Source: Apteryx mantelli (taxonomy: Eukaryota > Chordata > Aves > Apterygiformes > Apterygidae). From it: DNA of 64,000 nt. Position numbers and translations under genes: made by a program. Positions within the stretch are counted from its first letter, which is position 1. Each line of letters starts with the position of its first letter. The notes beneath the pieces are model-generated. The model was not told the DNA's origin and made no database searches. It saw nothing but the letters and a program-made list of their open reading frames with translations. The DNA lies in the NCBI RefSeq assembly GCF_036417845.1, contig NC_089982.1:70259684-70323683 (forward strand), in the 5' to 3' direction. Shown piece by piece: positions 62,131 through 64,000 of this stretch.

Positions 62131-64000
62131 AACCTGGCCTGTGGCTGGAAGGGAAGCAAACACCAAACTCTTCTGATGCTGCTGCTTTTCTCATAAGCGC
62201 TGTTAGTTGGGTAGAAGGAAGTAGGAGAACGTAACCAAGACATGGAGAACAGTCACATTCACATGGAATTTCCCTCCGCTGCCCCATCTTTCCCCAAATG
62301 CAGATCCTGCCAAGGGCAGCAGCGAGAGTGCTTCCGACACCCCCTTGGAGCTCCCGTGAGTGAGTTAATGGCAGTGTGTTCCCATGACTGAAGTAAAACT
62401 TATTGCACACTTGGATTTTGCACACATCCTTAAAGGCACCCTTAACTATTAGTTTATTTTATGTTACAGTTGAAAATTATTTTAAAAATTAGGGGGAAAA
62501 AATGGAAAATCAAAATAAGATCAGGGTGTTTAAAACAGACATTTTTTATCAGCAGGGAACTGCTTAAGGAGGTGAATCTTATTTTATCATTTCTCTCCTC
62601 TCCAAGATAAGAATAGCTTTGGACAAAGGTCCCTCCCTGTCTTACCAGTTTGTAAGCATAAGAGAAGCCCCTCTGGCCAGTGGGGACAGGATTTGCAGCT
62701 CATTTAGAGATTCCCAAGTTGACATAGCAACATGAATAGGGTAAAACATCCAGATTTTGGAGTTCTTTGGAGAGACTGCTCTTTCTCCTGCATGAGATCT
62801 AAAAGAGGAAAGCCTTCTCAGACCTGCCCAAAGAAACCAAAGGAAGATAGTCCCAAACTGCACCACCAAAGTGCACTTAAAGGTCTATCACAAAGAGCAT
62901 TCTGAAGAGCCCATCAGGGCTATAAATACGCCTGGCTGGTTATAACATCCAGCTGACTGGCAGAGGAAAGGGGATCATGTTTAGGTAGAATCGCATCTAT
63001 TGCTGCAAATTACCATCACTTTGATGGTAACTAGATTCACCTGATTTTCCCTAATCCTGCTTTCATTCTGTGACCCAGTGTGGTGTAGAAAGGATCAAAC
63101 AAGCTGTGTAAACCTCCCCCCCTCCAAAAAAAAAAAAAAAAGAGAAACTGTACTCGAACCTTGAAAGGGTTTTGGTTTCTTCAAAAGAAGAAAGGCAGTT
63201 TTGCCTTAAGTTCAGTAAACTGCATTTATAGTGCTCCAACCCACAGATTTAGCTTGTAACAAGAAAATGTGCTATGTTTAAATACCCAGAAGAAGTCTGA
63301 AAGACAGATTTATCCTGAGAGCTTGTCATTTACCAAAATGGGTAGTGATAATAGGACACATGAGACGCTTGCATTTCTGCCTTCAGTGACAGTGCTGGTA
63401 GTTACTGAAAACATAAAATATCTCCTGGTGGAACTTCAGTGCCTGTCCTCTGATCAGTCCGAGTGATGTCCCCAGCAAACACCAGCTGCACCGTGCTCAG
63501 CCTTACTTTGTCAAAATATTCTCAGTTCAATCCCTTTGCTAGTCTTTAAAATATTGCATGACTGTGGGCATACCGCAGTTTACAAAATATTAATGAGGTT
63601 GGAGAAGTGTAAGATATGGAGGGATACGCCTATCCTTCTGAGGGTGCCTTTGGCTCTGATGACTCTATGGTGCAGCAACCATATTAATTACCTCCCTCGT
63701 TTAAAGCTGTTTTTCAAACCTCGCTACCCTTCATCAGCTTCTACTACTCATCTTAATTTTTTAGCCACCCCTTTGGTATCCTACGCCACAGGGCTGAATG
63801 CTGCTCTTGTGGAGCAGAACACGATGAAGAAGAAAACAGCTTATATAAGCATAGGAAAGGGTGAAAAATCAGAATTAACAGAGCATTCAGGTATCAAAAC
63901 CCCTCCCAGTCTTTCCTAAATATAACCCTTTCTTTTGCTTTGTTTTTAGGTCTCCAGTAACTTAGGAGAATTTCTGGTTTTTTACTGGTTTTAGCACACT
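62131..64000. other. Intron 1 to window end, no exon recognised
   Basis: Ordinary intron with an A-run at 63126-63140. The 127-residue open frame at 63536-63919 begins at a non-ATG codon and matches nothing I recognise. No LDB2 exon 2 signature is seen. Confidence 0.55.
63010..63030. repeat. Perfect 9-bp inverted repeat with 3-base spacer
   Basis: TTACCATCA (63010-63018) and TGATGGTAA (63022-63030) are separated by CTT. The centre reads ATCACTTTGAT, with a TCF/LEF-like CTTTGAT. It could be a dimeric factor site or simply a short palindrome. Confidence 0.8.

Larger units (their letters stand above)
17934..64000 (+). other. LDB2: LDB2 intron 1 (5' part, at least 46 kb)
   Basis: Everything downstream of the exon 1 donor is read as intron. 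No frame shows the expected exon 2 start (DSDNLWWDAF...) or later conserved LDB2 blocks, so the acceptor lies beyond the window. LDB2 genes are known to be very large with long early introns. The intron is AT-leaning and holds the old repeats, CpG-rich blocks and candidate enhancers listed separately. Confidence 0.85.

Noticed and set aside
63536..63919. 127-residue open frame near the window end
   Set aside because: Non-ATG start, ordinary intron composition and no family resemblance. It is not LDB2 exon 2.
1..64000. Endogenous retrovirus, CRISPR array, operon, tRNA or rRNA genes
   Set aside because: I saw no LTR pair, no retroviral-like open frame, no regularly spaced repeat-spacer array, no intact tRNA and no rRNA sequence. 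The composition and the spliced exon are those of vertebrate nuclear DNA.

Overview
This window reads as nuclear DNA of an amniote, most likely a bird. It is AT-leaning, with no operon-like gene packing. The only recognised coding exon ends in a consensus splice donor. I recognise no L1, Alu or B1 copies, which argues against a mammal. The interspersed repeats I can recognise are few and very old (MIR/CORE-SINE-like tails and one LF-SINE-like relic), as in repeat-poor bird genomes. A crocodilian or turtle cannot be excluded, because clear CR1 copies are absent.

Only one protein-coding exon can be supported: exon 1 of LDB2 (LIM domain-binding protein 2, also called CLIM1) on the + strand. Its 44 codons lie at 17802-17933, followed by GTAAGT. 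Positions 1 to about 17300 are the upstream flank. About 17320-17801 holds the putative promoter and 5' leader, with a CCAAT box, TATA-like elements, a long CT tract, a TG run and several uORFs. From 17934 to the window end (at least 46 kb) everything is LDB2 intron 1; exon 2 was not found.

The upstream flank has CpG-rich blocks at about 330-530 and 13440-14400, the second containing a GC-rich minisatellite. It also has two purine-rich tracts, a TA-rich microsatellite and three old SINE/LINE relics. Intron 1 holds more relics (18.8, 27.6, 29.0, 46.45, 54.8 and 61.5 kb) and further CpG-rich blocks (47.2-47.8, 53.7 and 62.0 kb). It also holds short duplications, perfect inverted repeats (40.4, 50.03, 50.13 and 63.01 kb) and motif-dense stretches that are candidate enhancers (26.65, 35.65, 58.44 and 60.75 kb).

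LDB2 is a nuclear adaptor that bridges LIM-homeodomain and LIM-only factors, so a large regulatory intron is plausible. I found no operon, CRISPR array, intact mobile element, retroviral gene, rRNA or tRNA gene, and no convincing undescribed system. The best leads are the LF-SINE-like relic at 27575-27809, the orphan CpG islands, the homeodomain-site cluster near 35.65 kb, the OCT-SOX-like site at 58443 and the paired hairpins near 50.1 kb. Most long open frames lie in CpG-rich sequence, or begin at GTG, and look like chance. Repeat family names are from memory and were not checked by a search.
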